NCBI GenBank assembly: GCA_947626365.1
Contig: CANQRW010000011.1
Coordinates: 1 to 60,597, forward strand
Length of the DNA stretch: 60,597 nucleotides
Direction: 5' to 3'
From: an uncultured Lachnospiraceae bacterium
Lineage (GTDB): Bacteria > Bacillota > Clostridia > Lachnospirales > Lachnospiraceae
Of this stretch, positions 43,487 to 51,531 are shown piece by piece. Every line of letters starts with the position of its first letter. Position 1 is the stretch's first letter. Position numbers and translations under genes: made by a program. Under the pieces are notes generated by a model that had not been told where the DNA came from, did not search any database, and worked only from the letters and a program-made list of their open reading frames with translations.

Positions 43487-44173
43487 CTACATGTCTTTCA
43501 GTTTTAGTATGGCGTGATAGGCAGCCATGGCCTCCGCCAGCTTTTTGCTTCTGCCGGTCCCCCTGCCCATCTCCCGGTCCTCCACCAGAACCCGGACCTC
43601 GAATTTCTTGTCATGGTCCGGCCCTGCTTCCGCGATGATCTCATAAACCGGAGATCTGTCCCCCTCAGACTGAACCATCTCCTGTAAAATAGTCTTGCTA
43701 TCATAAAAGAGTCTTTTGTGTTCGATATCATTCAGCACAAACCGATGAATGAACTCCTTTGCACTAGCAAAACCACCATCCAGATAAATTGCTCCGATCA
43801 AGGCCTCCATGGCGTCGGACACAATGGAATTCCTGCCGCGGCCGCCGGTCATCTCCTCCCCTTTGCCAAGAAGAAGATACTCGCCCAGTTTCAGTTCCTC
43901 GGCACAGTAGGCCAGGGTGGGCTCACAGACAATACTGGCCCTCAGCTTGGTCATCTCTCCCTCCGGCTTGTCCTCATACCGGGAAAACAGGAAATCGCTG
44001 CATACCAGTTCCAGAACCGCATCGCCCAAAAATTCCAGTCTCTCGTTGCACTCTTTCTTGTCCATCTTGTGCTCATTAGCGTAGGAACTGTGGGTCATGG
44101 ATCTGCGAAACAGCTTCCTGTCCGTAAATTCATAGCCTGTCTTCTTCTCAAGTTCTCTTAAATCTCTGTTCAT
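43487..44173 (-). CDS. rnc: Ribonuclease III
   Basis: The 228-residue endonuclease has the family signature NERLEFLGDAVLEL (43-56; E47, D51), the second catalytic pair in SDAMEALIGAIYLDGG and a C-terminal dsRNA-binding domain (about 155-225, GRGTGRSKKLAEAMAAYHAI). It processes rRNA and dsRNA. Position between acpP and smc is conserved in Bacillota. Start ATG follows TTGGAGG. Confidence 0.97.
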   Translation of the reverse strand: MNRDLRELEKKTGYEFTDRKLFRRSMTHSSYANEHKMDKKECNERLEFLGDAVLELVCSDFLFSRYEDKPEGEMTKLRASIVCEPTLAYCAEELKLGEYLLLGKGEEMTGGRGRNSIVSDAMEALIGAIYLDGGFASAKEFIHRFVLNDIEHKRLFYDSKTILQEMVQSEGDRSPVYEIIAEAGPDHDKKFEVRVLVEDREMGRGTGRSKKLAEAMAAYHAILKLKDM

Positions 44174-44189
44174 TCTGCCTCCAAAAATA

Positions 44190-44226
44190 CAGGCGCTGCC
44201 TGGGATTCCCGATTCAGCAGCGCCTG
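44190..44226 (-). terminator. Attenuator-like hairpin between acpP and rnc
   Basis: Ten-base perfect arms CAGGCGCTGC (44190-44199) and GCAGCGCCTG (44217-44226) followed on the minus strand by TATTTTT. It should reduce read-through from acpP, which is needed in far larger amounts than rnc. Confidence 0.75.
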
Positions 44227-44239
44227 TCTGATCCTGCTA

Positions 44240-44470
44240 TTAGTTCAAAGCGTTCTTAATCTGCTCGACTGCGTCGCCCACCGTGGTGATGTGCTCCACA
44301 GCATCCTGGGGAATCTCGATATCAAACTCTTCTTCAATCCCCATGATAATCTGAAAAACGTCCAGGGAGTCCGCACCCAAGTCGTCCACAAAGGTCGTAG
44401 CCATGGTTATGTCTTCCGCCTCAATGTTCAAAACCTCTGCAATAATCTCCTGTAATTTCTCAAACTCCAT
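44240..44470 (-). CDS. acpP: Acyl carrier protein
   Basis: The 76-residue acidic protein has the phosphopantetheine site GADSLD with S35. It carries growing acyl chains in fatty-acid synthesis. Start ATG preceded by AAAGGAG. Located between plsX and rnc. Confidence 0.97.
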   Translation of the reverse strand: MEFEKLQEIIAEVLNIEAEDITMATTFVDDLGADSLDVFQIIMGIEEEFDIEIPQDAVEHITTVGDAVEQIKNALN

Positions 44471-44491
44471 AATGTCGGCTCCTTTCTTTCT

Positions 44492-45529
44492 TTATTTTTG
44501 ACGCTCTTCTCCCGGCTCCTCCTTCGCAGCTTCCGCTGCAGCCAGGCTCTCCTTTATCTTTTCATTAATATTCTGTTCTTTAAATGTGACACACTGAATA
44601 ATGGAATTGCTGATCTCCACGGCCCTGGCGCTGCCGTGAGTCTTCACCACCAGACCGTTCAGTCCCAGAAGAGGCGCGCCGCCGTACTGGCTGGCGTCAA
44701 ACTTCTTCAAAGTCTCCTTGAGGGCCGGCTTCACCAGAAGCCCGCCAATCTTGCTCCGAAGGCTTCCCATCATTCCCTGCTTCACCATGCTGATGAGCGT
44801 GGCTCCCACGCCCTCATAAAGCTTCAATATCACGTTGCCTGTAAACGCCTCCGTGACGATCACATCCGCCCCTCCATGGGGTATCTCTCTGGCCTCGATG
44901 CTTCCGATAAAATGAATATCTCCGCACTGTTTGAGCATGGGAAACGTCTCTTTCACCAGGGCATTGCCCTTCTCTTCCTCCACGCCGATATTGACAATGG
45001 CTGTCCTGGGCTGTTTGATACCTATGACATGCTCCATATAAATAGAACCCATTTTCGCAAACTGAACCAGGTCCGCCGGACGGGCATCTACATTAGCTCC
45101 GCAGTCGATCAGCAGGGATACGCCCTTCTCCGTGGGAATCAGCGGCGCAAGGGGCGGTCTGCGGATTCCCGGAATCCTTCCCACCAGTGTCTGTCCTCCC
45201 ACCAGAATGGCGCCTGTACTGCCTGCGGACACGAAGGCATCCGCTTCCCCGCGCTTCACCATCTTCATCGCCGCCACAATGGAGGAATCCTTCTTGGTAT
45301 GGATAGCCTGAACCGGAGGCTCCCCGGTCTCAATCACCTGACTGGCGTTCACCACGGAAATTCTGGACGGATCATAATTATGCTTCGCCAGTTCCGCTCT
45401 CACCGCTTCCTCACGGCCCACCAGGATTACCTGAACCTGCTCATGCCGGCTGATGGCATCTACGGCTCCAGCCACAGTCTCAGACGGCGCGTAATCGCCT
45501 CCCATGGCATCTACCGCTATCTTAATCAT
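44492..45529 (-). CDS. plsX: Phosphate acyltransferase PlsX
   Basis: The 345-residue enzyme has the N-terminal KIAVDAMGGDYAPSETVAGA motif, GSTGAILVGGQTLVGRIPGI and AFTGNVILKLYEGVG. It converts acyl-ACP to acyl-phosphate for phospholipid synthesis. Start ATG has AAAGGAGCGG upstream. Heads the plsX-acpP-rnc-smc-ftsY transcript from its own promoter. Confidence 0.97.
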   Translation of the reverse strand: MIKIAVDAMGGDYAPSETVAGAVDAISRHEQVQVILVGREEAVRAELAKHNYDPSRISVVNASQVIETGEPPVQAIHTKKDSSIVAAMKMVKRGEADAFVSAGSTGAILVGGQTLVGRIPGIRRPPLAPLIPTEKGVSLLIDCGANVDARPADLVQFAKMGSIYMEHVIGIKQPRTAIVNIGVEEEKGNALVKETFPMLKQCGDIHFIGSIEAREIPHGGADVIVTEAFTGNVILKLYEGVGATLISMVKQGMMGSLRSKIGGLLVKPALKETLKKFDASQYGGAPLLGLNGLVVKTHGSARAVEISNSIIQCVTFKEQNINEKIKESLAAAEAAKEEPGEERQK

Positions 45530-45570
45530 TTCCCGCCGCTCCTTTCGGTCTGCACAACCAATCTATCAAT

Positions 45571-45599
45571 AATATATCTCATATCTTTCTATAACGCAA
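45571..45599 (-). promoter_or_regulatory. Promoter of plsX operon
   Basis: TTGCGT (45594-45599), 17 bases, TATATT (45571-45576) on the minus strand. No FapR-type palindrome was noticed nearby. Confidence 0.6.
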
Positions 45600-45682
45600 C
45601 AACATTTTCGCATCAATCAATGAAAAGAATCTGTCGAACGCGGGACACAGGCGAACTGCAGCCGAGGCAGATTTATTGCCCA

Positions 45683-45712
45683 CAAAAAACGGCACAGGCT
45701 TACCTGCGCCGT
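45683..45712 (-). terminator. Second terminator after rpmF
   Basis: Ten-base arms with one G-U pair, ACGGCGCAGG (minus strand) and CCTGTGCCGT, four-base loop, then a run of T on the minus strand. Confidence 0.85.
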
Positions 45713-45732
45713 CCCAGTTTCATGCATCACGC

Positions 45733-45754
45733 AAAAAAGCCGCCTTACGGCCGG
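45733..45754 (-). terminator. First terminator after rpmF
   Basis: GC-rich imperfect hairpin (minus strand GGCCGTAAGGCGGC) followed by six T. With the next hairpin it separates the yceD-rpmF transcript from plsX. Confidence 0.65.
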
Positions 45755-45772
45755 CCTTCTGCATCACACAAA

Positions 45773-45955
45773 TCAATCATCCATCTTGATGATCTCTCTC
45801 TTATTGTAGGTACCACAAGCCTTGCAAACTCTGTGGGGCATCATCAATGCTCCGCATCTGGGACACTTCACCAGATTCACGGCACCCATCTTCCAGTTCG
45901 CTCTCCGCTTATCTCTCCTGGCCTTGGAAGTACGATTCTTGGGACAGATAGACAT
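45773..45955 (-). CDS. rpmF: 50S ribosomal protein L32
   Basis: The 60-residue protein begins with MSICPKNRTSKARRDKRRANW and has the four-cysteine zinc ribbon CPRC (31-34) ... CKAC (44-47). It is 3 bases downstream of yceD, the conserved arrangement. Start ATG follows TAAGGAGGTG. Confidence 0.97.
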   Translation of the reverse strand: MSICPKNRTSKARRDKRRANWKMGAVNLVKCPRCGALMMPHRVCKACGTYNKREIIKMDD

Positions 45956-45958
45956 GGT

Positions 45959-46486
45959 TTACACCTCCTTAAACTGTTTAAAAATATCCTGGATCACAGA
46001 CATCCGAGGGTCCAATGAGCTCCTGTCGCAGTCACAGGTCTGCACATTGAGATTGACCCCACATCTATTACAAATCCCTTTGCAATCTTCCTTGCACAGG
46101 ACCTTCATAGGCAGGTTCGGCAACAGTTCGTCGCGGACCAGCTGGTCAACATCCAGATTATAGCCTTGCAGATAGGGTTGTTCATCCAGCTCCTCCGCCC
46201 TCTGCTCCTGGGACTTGTTCATATCGAATGTCCTCTCCAGGACCAGGGAGAATGGAACCTTCACCGGTTCAAGACATCTGCTGCATGGAATCATCAGAGC
46301 AAGCTCCGCATGTCCATCCAGAACCAGGGTCCTGTCCCCCACATTGGTAAAATGGAGAACTGCCGGCTTCTTGTCCACCACCTGGCATTCGCCATCCGGC
46401 TGCCGGAACTGAGCCATCTCCACATCTACCGTGTAAGTTTTCTCTTTTCCGTCTCTGGTAAACAACTCTGTTAGATTGATTAGCAT
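45959..46486 (-). CDS. YceD-family DUF177 protein
   Basis: The 175-residue protein has the family's CSRCLEPV motif (about 92-99) and a Cys-rich C-terminal zinc-like part (CKEDCKGICNRCGVNLN). The bacterial family (YceD) is linked to 23S rRNA/L32 biogenesis and is nearly always upstream of rpmF. Start ATG after TTAGGAGATAGT. Confidence 0.92.
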   Translation of the reverse strand: MLINLTELFTRDGKEKTYTVDVEMAQFRQPDGECQVVDKKPAVLHFTNVGDRTLVLDGHAELALMIPCSRCLEPVKVPFSLVLERTFDMNKSQEQRAEELDEQPYLQGYNLDVDQLVRDELLPNLPMKVLCKEDCKGICNRCGVNLNVQTCDCDRSSLDPRMSVIQDIFKQFKEV

Positions 46487-46511
46487 ACTATCTCCTAACG
46501 CACACTACATC

Positions 46512-46540
46512 ATTATACTCACGCGAAATCCATTTGTCAA
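46512..46540 (-). promoter_or_regulatory. Promoter of yceD-rpmF
   Basis: Full consensus TTGACA (46535-46540), 17 bases, TATAAT (46512-46517) on the minus strand; start expected about 20 bases before the yceD start codon. Confidence 0.85.
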
Positions 46541-46553
46541 CCGATTTTTGCGA

Positions 46554-46658
46554 TTATTTCGCGGCCACTTCACTGGTCACTTCACTGTCACTTCACTGGT
46601 CACTTCACTGCCACTTCACCTGCCACTTCACTGCCATTTCGCGGCCTTATTTCGCGGC
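46554..46658 (-). repeat. 11-12-bp tandem repeat starting at the DUF2264-gene stop codon
   Basis: About six units of CACTTCACTG[GT/T/C] (46566-46632) followed by a CATTTCGCGGC unit lie between two identical 12-mers TTATTTCGCGGC at 46554-46565 and 46647-46658. The inner 12-mer is the end of the DUF2264 gene including its TAA stop. The array fills the whole interval to the yceD promoter. Confidence 0.85.
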
Positions 46659-48377
46659 AGAGGTCACCAGCGTCTCCAGAAGAATGCCGCCCTGAGGGAT
46701 CTCATATTTCACCGCCGGGATTACGGTGTTGGGACTGTACAGGCTGGTGTTGGGCCATGCTTCAATCACCATCCCTTTGCCGCCGCTTCTGCTCTCCACC
46801 CTGCAGGAAAGGCCGCCGCCTTCCGCTTCCGCCGCGTTTTCCTCCGCTTCCGCCGAAAAATCCGGGACAAATCTTGGCACGGCAAAGCCGCAGTCATAAG
46901 CGGCGCAGGCAATCCTGCTTTTAACTGTGTGACGGCGCAGATGACCGCCATCGCAGGGGATCAGTTCCGTCGTTACCTGAACACCGGGCAGAGGCGACCA
47001 CTGGCTGATCAGACGATCCTCTGACAGACGGAAGCTTTGGCTGTGCCGCCGCACAAACACCCAGCCGCCGTCCTCGCCAGACAGCACAAAAGCCAGCATA
47101 CTGTCCGGAGCCGCCTGCTCCAGCTGTACGCCGCTTCTGCTGGCCGAAAAACCAAAGCGGGTATTGTAGCAGAACTTAGCGTATTTTTCCGCGAACTGGC
47201 CGTGCTCGCTCTTCTCTGTCACGGCAGGCGCGTAGGCGTTTAACTGGCCGTCCGGAAGCCGCTGGAGAAGCAGTCCCGCGGCGTACTGAGGACAGACGCC
47301 GAAAGCGGCTATATCTTCCGGCAGAGGCGCTTCCGATGCCGTCCAGAAAGGATGCTCATCCGGCAGAGCCAGCAAAAGAAAAGTCTTCATGGCCCAATAG
47401 GGGCTTCCGGGGGCGTTATACCGCTCCGACATGTAGAGATTCGGATAGCAGTATCCTACCGTCAGCACCCCGTCCCGATCGAAGATGGGCCGCTCCATCC
47501 ACCACTGAAGGTTGCGGACGATGATGCCCTTCATCACCGGAAGGGGCAGAGGATTCAGACCGGCCCACACGCAGGCGGAGTAAAAGGCGCACTGTCCGAA
47601 CCGGTAGGTCAGGCTGCGGCCGTAAGGCAGGGCAGCCCCGTTTTCATCAAACCAGAGGGCAAAGCTCTTCCCGAACTCCAGAGCCCGTTCGCGGAACCTG
47701 CCGGCACGTTCCGGGTCGCGCTTTCCGGCAAATACGCTGTAGAGCACGCCGTAATACTGCAGGGCCCAGGGAACATAGTAGTCCTTCTGCGGCTTTTCTT
47801 CCGGCGGCCCGTCGGTATACCAGCCGTCGCCCACATACCAGCTCTCGATCTCCTCCAGGTCCTTTTCGGCCAGGGCCAGATCCGCCGTCATGCCGACGCT
47901 GTCCAGGGCCAGATTCACCAGCACCCGGAAGAACCGCCAGTTGCAGTGAGGCACGAAATGGGTATTGATCTCATAGAGCCAGTCTGCCAGATTCTGCCGT
48001 TCCTTCCCGGTCAGAGGCTCCCAGACCATGTGAGGCACTTCCAGTATGGCGCAGGCGATAGCAGCCATCTCCACGAAGCACTGGTCATAATCCTCCGTGC
48101 GGCCCCAGTATTCCGGATGTTCAGGATCGCTGCCGCTGGCAAGCCCCCTTTGGTAAATCGACGCAAACGGCTCCGGCTCCCCGCCTCCCATCCAGTAAGG
48201 CGCCAGGGCCCACAATGGCCGGGAAAAGCCCTCCAGACCAATGGCTCTCTCCCCGTAGCTCGCGCCGGCGCCTCCCGGCGTCATGCGGGCTCCTCCCGGC
48301 GAATACAGGGGAAGGAGCGGATCCAGCAGCCGGCGCATAAGGCCGGTAAAATCCTGCTTGCTATGCAGCTTTAACAT
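46647..48377 (-). CDS. DUF2264 family protein (probable glycoside hydrolase acting on uronic-acid sugars)
   Basis: The 576-residue protein has an N-terminal all-alpha toroid half (1-370: GRTEDYDQCFVEMAAIACAI, HFVPHCNWRFFRVLVNLAL, DGWYTDGPPEEKPQKDYYVPWALQYYG) and a C-terminal beta half (about 380-576). DUF2264 proteins, as I recall, include family GH154 beta-glucuronidases. No signal peptide, so cytoplasmic. It follows GH88 by 12 bases in the same operon, so a role in trimming imported uronic-acid oligosaccharides is likely. Start ATG after AAGGAGGAGAG. Confidence 0.82.
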   Translation of the reverse strand: MLKLHSKQDFTGLMRRLLDPLLPLYSPGGARMTPGGAGASYGERAIGLEGFSRPLWALAPYWMGGGEPEPFASIYQRGLASGSDPEHPEYWGRTEDYDQCFVEMAAIACAILEVPHMVWEPLTGKERQNLADWLYEINTHFVPHCNWRFFRVLVNLALDSVGMTADLALAEKDLEEIESWYVGDGWYTDGPPEEKPQKDYYVPWALQYYGVLYSVFAGKRDPERAGRFRERALEFGKSFALWFDENGAALPYGRSLTYRFGQCAFYSACVWAGLNPLPLPVMKGIIVRNLQWWMERPIFDRDGVLTVGYCYPNLYMSERYNAPGSPYWAMKTFLLLALPDEHPFWTASEAPLPEDIAAFGVCPQYAAGLLLQRLPDGQLNAYAPAVTEKSEHGQFAEKYAKFCYNTRFGFSASRSGVQLEQAAPDSMLAFVLSGEDGGWVFVRRHSQSFRLSEDRLISQWSPLPGVQVTTELIPCDGGHLRRHTVKSRIACAAYDCGFAVPRFVPDFSAEAEENAAEAEGGGLSCRVESRSGGKGMVIEAWPNTSLYSPNTVIPAVKYEIPQGGILLETLVTSAAK

Positions 48378-48389
48378 CTTCTCTCCTCC

Positions 48390-49553
48390 TTACCAGTAAA
48401 GCTTCCAGTCCGTCAGGAAACGGGTCAGGGCTTCCATATAGAAATAATCGCCCCAGCTGACGCATTCGTCCACTCCCTCCTGCGTACAGGTGTTGTAAGG
48501 GCTTTTCTTGCTGTAGGTGCCATGGCACACAAGTCCGATGCCGGCGGGCCCTTCTTTGACCGCGTATGCCTCGGCTACGCTTCTCAGCATCTGGGCCGCC
48601 AGCTTCCGGTAAGTCCTGCTCTCTTCTTCGGGAACGTACTTCGCGGCCTCCAGAAGTCCGCAGGCGGCAATAGACGCCGAGGAAGAATCCCGCGGTTCGC
48701 TGTCTCCGTCTGTGAAAGTCATATCCCAGTAAGGCACCATGTCCCCGGGCAAACGGTCGAGATAATAAGCCAGCACCCTCCGGAAAGCGTCTAAATATTC
48801 CGGCCGGCGGACGTAGGTGTAGCTGATAGCGGTTCCGTATACGCCCCACGCCTGGCCCCTGGCCCAGCAGCTGTCGTCCCGATAGCCCTGGCAGGTAGCG
48901 CCCCGCACCGGCGCTCCCGTATCCGGGTCCATAAAAAAGGTATGATAGGTAGAGCCGTCCGGCCGGATCGAATTGGCCAGGCAAGTAGCCACATGGCGAC
49001 CGGCCAGTTCCGCGTAGCGTTCCTCTCCCGTCGTCTCGGCGGCCCAGTACAGAAGCGGCACGTTCAGCAGGCAGTCGATGATATAGCGGTAATTATCCGC
49101 GGCGCCCAAAGGCCCCCACGCCTGGAAAAAGCCGCCTTTCTCCTGGAAGCGGGTACACAGCTGGTCTGCGGCCAGCAGCGCGGCCCTGCGGCCTGTCTCG
49201 CTTCCGGTCAGCTTCCAGGCCGCCACGCAGGACGGGCTGTAAAGAAAGCCCATATCATGGTGGTCCACTTCAATCTTATGTTCTATGCGCCTCAGAAAGC
49301 TGTCAACCAGAGTCAGGGCGGCGGCCTTAAAGGCTTCTTCGCCGGTACGCTCCCAGGAAAGCCAGATTTCGCCTGGCCAGAAGCCGCAGGTCCACTGGGT
49401 ATTCTCACAGGCAGGATAAATATTGTTCACGCTGGAATGGTTCTGGCAGCGCGTGGTAAAAAGAGGCAGATTCTGACGCACAAGCGCCACCGCGTCATCC
49501 AACGCGGCGGCGGCCTGTGCTTCTGTTAAAACAGGATTCGGAAATGTTTTCAT
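48390..49553 (-). CDS. GH88 unsaturated glucuronyl hydrolase
   Basis: Start ATG 49553 has GAGGTG ten bases upstream; a TTG six bases earlier is less likely. The 387-residue protein has the (alpha/alpha)6 GH88 motifs with both catalytic Asp: DHHDMGFL (D100) and RYIIDCLLN (D160). GH88 enzymes remove the unsaturated uronic acid left by polysaccharide lyases on glycosaminoglycan or other uronate oligosaccharides. It is cytoplasmic (no signal), placed behind the ABC importer that would deliver its substrate. Confidence 0.93.
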   Translation of the reverse strand: MKTFPNPVLTEAQAAAALDDAVALVRQNLPLFTTRCQNHSSVNNIYPACENTQWTCGFWPGEIWLSWERTGEEAFKAAALTLVDSFLRRIEHKIEVDHHDMGFLYSPSCVAAWKLTGSETGRRAALLAADQLCTRFQEKGGFFQAWGPLGAADNYRYIIDCLLNVPLLYWAAETTGEERYAELAGRHVATCLANSIRPDGSTYHTFFMDPDTGAPVRGATCQGYRDDSCWARGQAWGVYGTAISYTYVRRPEYLDAFRRVLAYYLDRLPGDMVPYWDMTFTDGDSEPRDSSSASIAACGLLEAAKYVPEEESRTYRKLAAQMLRSVAEAYAVKEGPAGIGLVCHGTYSKKSPYNTCTQEGVDECVSWGDYFYMEALTRFLTDWKLYW

Positions 49554-49583
49554 TGACAATCACCTCAACGCTTTCCTCGGACT

Positions 49584-50447
49584 TCAGCCCTTCACGCCGG
49601 AAGACGCGACTCCCTGCACGAAATATTTCTGCAGCGACAGAAAGACGATCAGTACGGGAATCAAAGCGATCACCGACGCGGCCATAATAAGGCCGTACTC
49701 CGCCGAATACTGGCTGATGAACATGCGCAGCCCGATCTGTATGGTTTTCAGGTCGTTTTTCGTCAGATAGATCAATGGGCCCAGGAAATCGTTCCAGGTA
49801 TTGACGAAGGTGAAGATCACCAGTGTCGAGATGGCCGGCAGGGACAAAGGCAGCATGATCCTGGCGTAGATTCCGTATTCGGAAAGCCCGTCAATGCGGG
49901 CCGCCTCGCACAACTCGTCCGGCACTCCCTCGTAAAACTGCTTCATCAGGAACACGCCGAAAGCGGAAAACGCCTGAAGGCAGATGATAGCCAGATGGGT
50001 GTTGTTCAGGTGCCAGGAGCGCATCATCATAAACTGAGGCACCATATATGCCTGCCAGGGCACGGCAATGGTGGCGATATAGCCCAGAAACAGGGTGTTC
50101 TTTCCCTTAAAGTGCAGCTTCGCGAAAGCATATGCCGCGAGGGACGATGTAAGTACCTGCAGGAATGTGACGATAATCGTCAGCTTGGCCGTGTTCTTGA
50201 TAAAGGTAAGCAGCGGGATCTTGGTCCAGATGTCAATGTAATTGCGCGGACGCGGGTTGGACGGTATCCACTCGATGGGGAATACGAACACATCCTTATT
50301 CATCTTGAAGGATGCGGAAATCATCCACACAAAGGGTATCAGCATCAGAGCCGAGATCAGGATAAGAATCGCGTAGATCAGAATCCTTGTCACCATATTC
50401 TGGCGCTTTATGGAGGAGTTCCTCATGTTTTCTTTTTGAGCAGCCAT
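49584..50447 (-). CDS. Carbohydrate ABC transporter permease (MalG type)
   Basis: The 287-residue inner-membrane protein has six helices and the EAA loop EAARIDGLSEYGIYARIMLPLSLPAISTL (about 181-209). It pairs with the MalF-type protein encoded just upstream. Start ATG preceded by GGGGGAAAGGAT. Confidence 0.95.
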   Translation of the reverse strand: MAAQKENMRNSSIKRQNMVTRILIYAILILISALMLIPFVWMISASFKMNKDVFVFPIEWIPSNPRPRNYIDIWTKIPLLTFIKNTAKLTIIVTFLQVLTSSLAAYAFAKLHFKGKNTLFLGYIATIAVPWQAYMVPQFMMMRSWHLNNTHLAIICLQAFSAFGVFLMKQFYEGVPDELCEAARIDGLSEYGIYARIMLPLSLPAISTLVIFTFVNTWNDFLGPLIYLTKNDLKTIQIGLRMFISQYSAEYGLIMAASVIALIPVLIVFLSLQKYFVQGVASSGVKG

Positions 50448-50463
50448 ATCCTTTCCCCCTTCC

Positions 50464-51384
50464 CTAATTATTGCCGGCAGAGCCCTTGAACTGAATCAGC
50501 GTAACGACCAGCACCAGGACAAACAAAACCATGGCGATGGCACTGGCGTAGCCGTACTTGGGCGTATTGACAAAGGCCACATTGTAGATATCGTAAACCA
50601 ACGTAATCGTAGCGTTGCCGGGACCTCCCTGGGTAATCATGAACATCTGGTCATACACCTTGAAGGAGGCGATGGTCAGCATGATGACCACAAAAAAGGT
50701 GGTGGGACGCAGCTGGGGCAGAGTCACATGACGGAAAATCTGCCAGCGGGTGGCGCCGTCCATCTTGGCGGCCTCCTCCAGTTCAGGGTTGGTCCCCTGA
50801 AGTCCGGCCAGGTAGATAACCATATAGTAGCCCATATTTTTCCACACGCTGAACAGGATTACGGTAATCATGGCCGTCTCTTTGCCGGCGGCCCAGCGGG
50901 GCAGGTTTTCCACCCCCATACTGGACAGCAGCATGTTGACAGGCCCCATGGAAGGACTGAAGATCATGTTCCACACAGCAGCCACCGCCACCAGGGATGC
51001 TACATAGGGGAAGAATGCCACAGTTCGGAAAAAATTGCGGAACCTGACGTTCTGGTTCAGCAGCATGGCAAGACCCAGGCTGCACACCAGAGTCAGGGGC
51101 ACAGTGCCTACGGAATAGACAATGGTATTGATAAACGCGGTTTTAAACGTGTTGTCCTTCGCGAGATCCATAAAATTTTTCAGGCCGACAAACTCAATGG
51201 CATGTACTCCGTCCCAATTGCAGAAAGACAGCGCGATAGCGAACAGCATGGGCACCAGCGTGAATACGCAAAAGCCGATAAAGTTTGGCGCGATAAAGCT
51301 GTAGGCAATCAGGTTTTCCCGGGTGGACTTTTTCAGTCCCGCCCGGGAGGGAACGGCTTTGGCGGCCGACGACGTTTTTAACAT
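50464..51384 (-). CDS. Carbohydrate ABC transporter permease (MalF type)
   Basis: The 306-residue protein has six helices and the EAA loop EEAAKMDGATRWQIFRHVTLPQLRPT (about 203-228). As in most Gram-positive sugar importers no ATPase gene is nearby; a shared MsmK-type ATPase encoded elsewhere would energise it. Start ATG follows AAGGAGGGG. Confidence 0.95.
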   Translation of the reverse strand: MLKTSSAAKAVPSRAGLKKSTRENLIAYSFIAPNFIGFCVFTLVPMLFAIALSFCNWDGVHAIEFVGLKNFMDLAKDNTFKTAFINTIVYSVGTVPLTLVCSLGLAMLLNQNVRFRNFFRTVAFFPYVASLVAVAAVWNMIFSPSMGPVNMLLSSMGVENLPRWAAGKETAMITVILFSVWKNMGYYMVIYLAGLQGTNPELEEAAKMDGATRWQIFRHVTLPQLRPTTFFVVIMLTIASFKVYDQMFMITQGGPGNATITLVYDIYNVAFVNTPKYGYASAIAMVLFVLVLVVTLIQFKGSAGNN

Positions 51385-51430
51385 ACAACCCCTCCTTAAA
51401 ACACGGCCCCTTTCAGGCCCGGAAATTTAC

Positions 51431-51465
51431 GCGCGGCAGAAAAGGAAAACGCTGTCCTGCCGCGC
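51431..51465 (-). repeat. Hairpin between solute-binding protein and permease genes
   Basis: Perfect arms GCGCGGCAG (51431-51439) and CTGCCGCGC (51457-51465). In this position it would allow more binding protein than permease to be made. Confidence 0.65.
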
Positions 51466-51531
51466 ATAAAGGGAGGACGGGGACAGCCCGCCCTCCGGTT
51501 AGTTTTTCATTTACCGCATAGACCCGTTCTC

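Noticed and set aside
46554-46658. Possible CRISPR or coding repeat
   Set aside because: Units of 11-12 bp with no spacers, lying after a stop codon; a simple tandem repeat.
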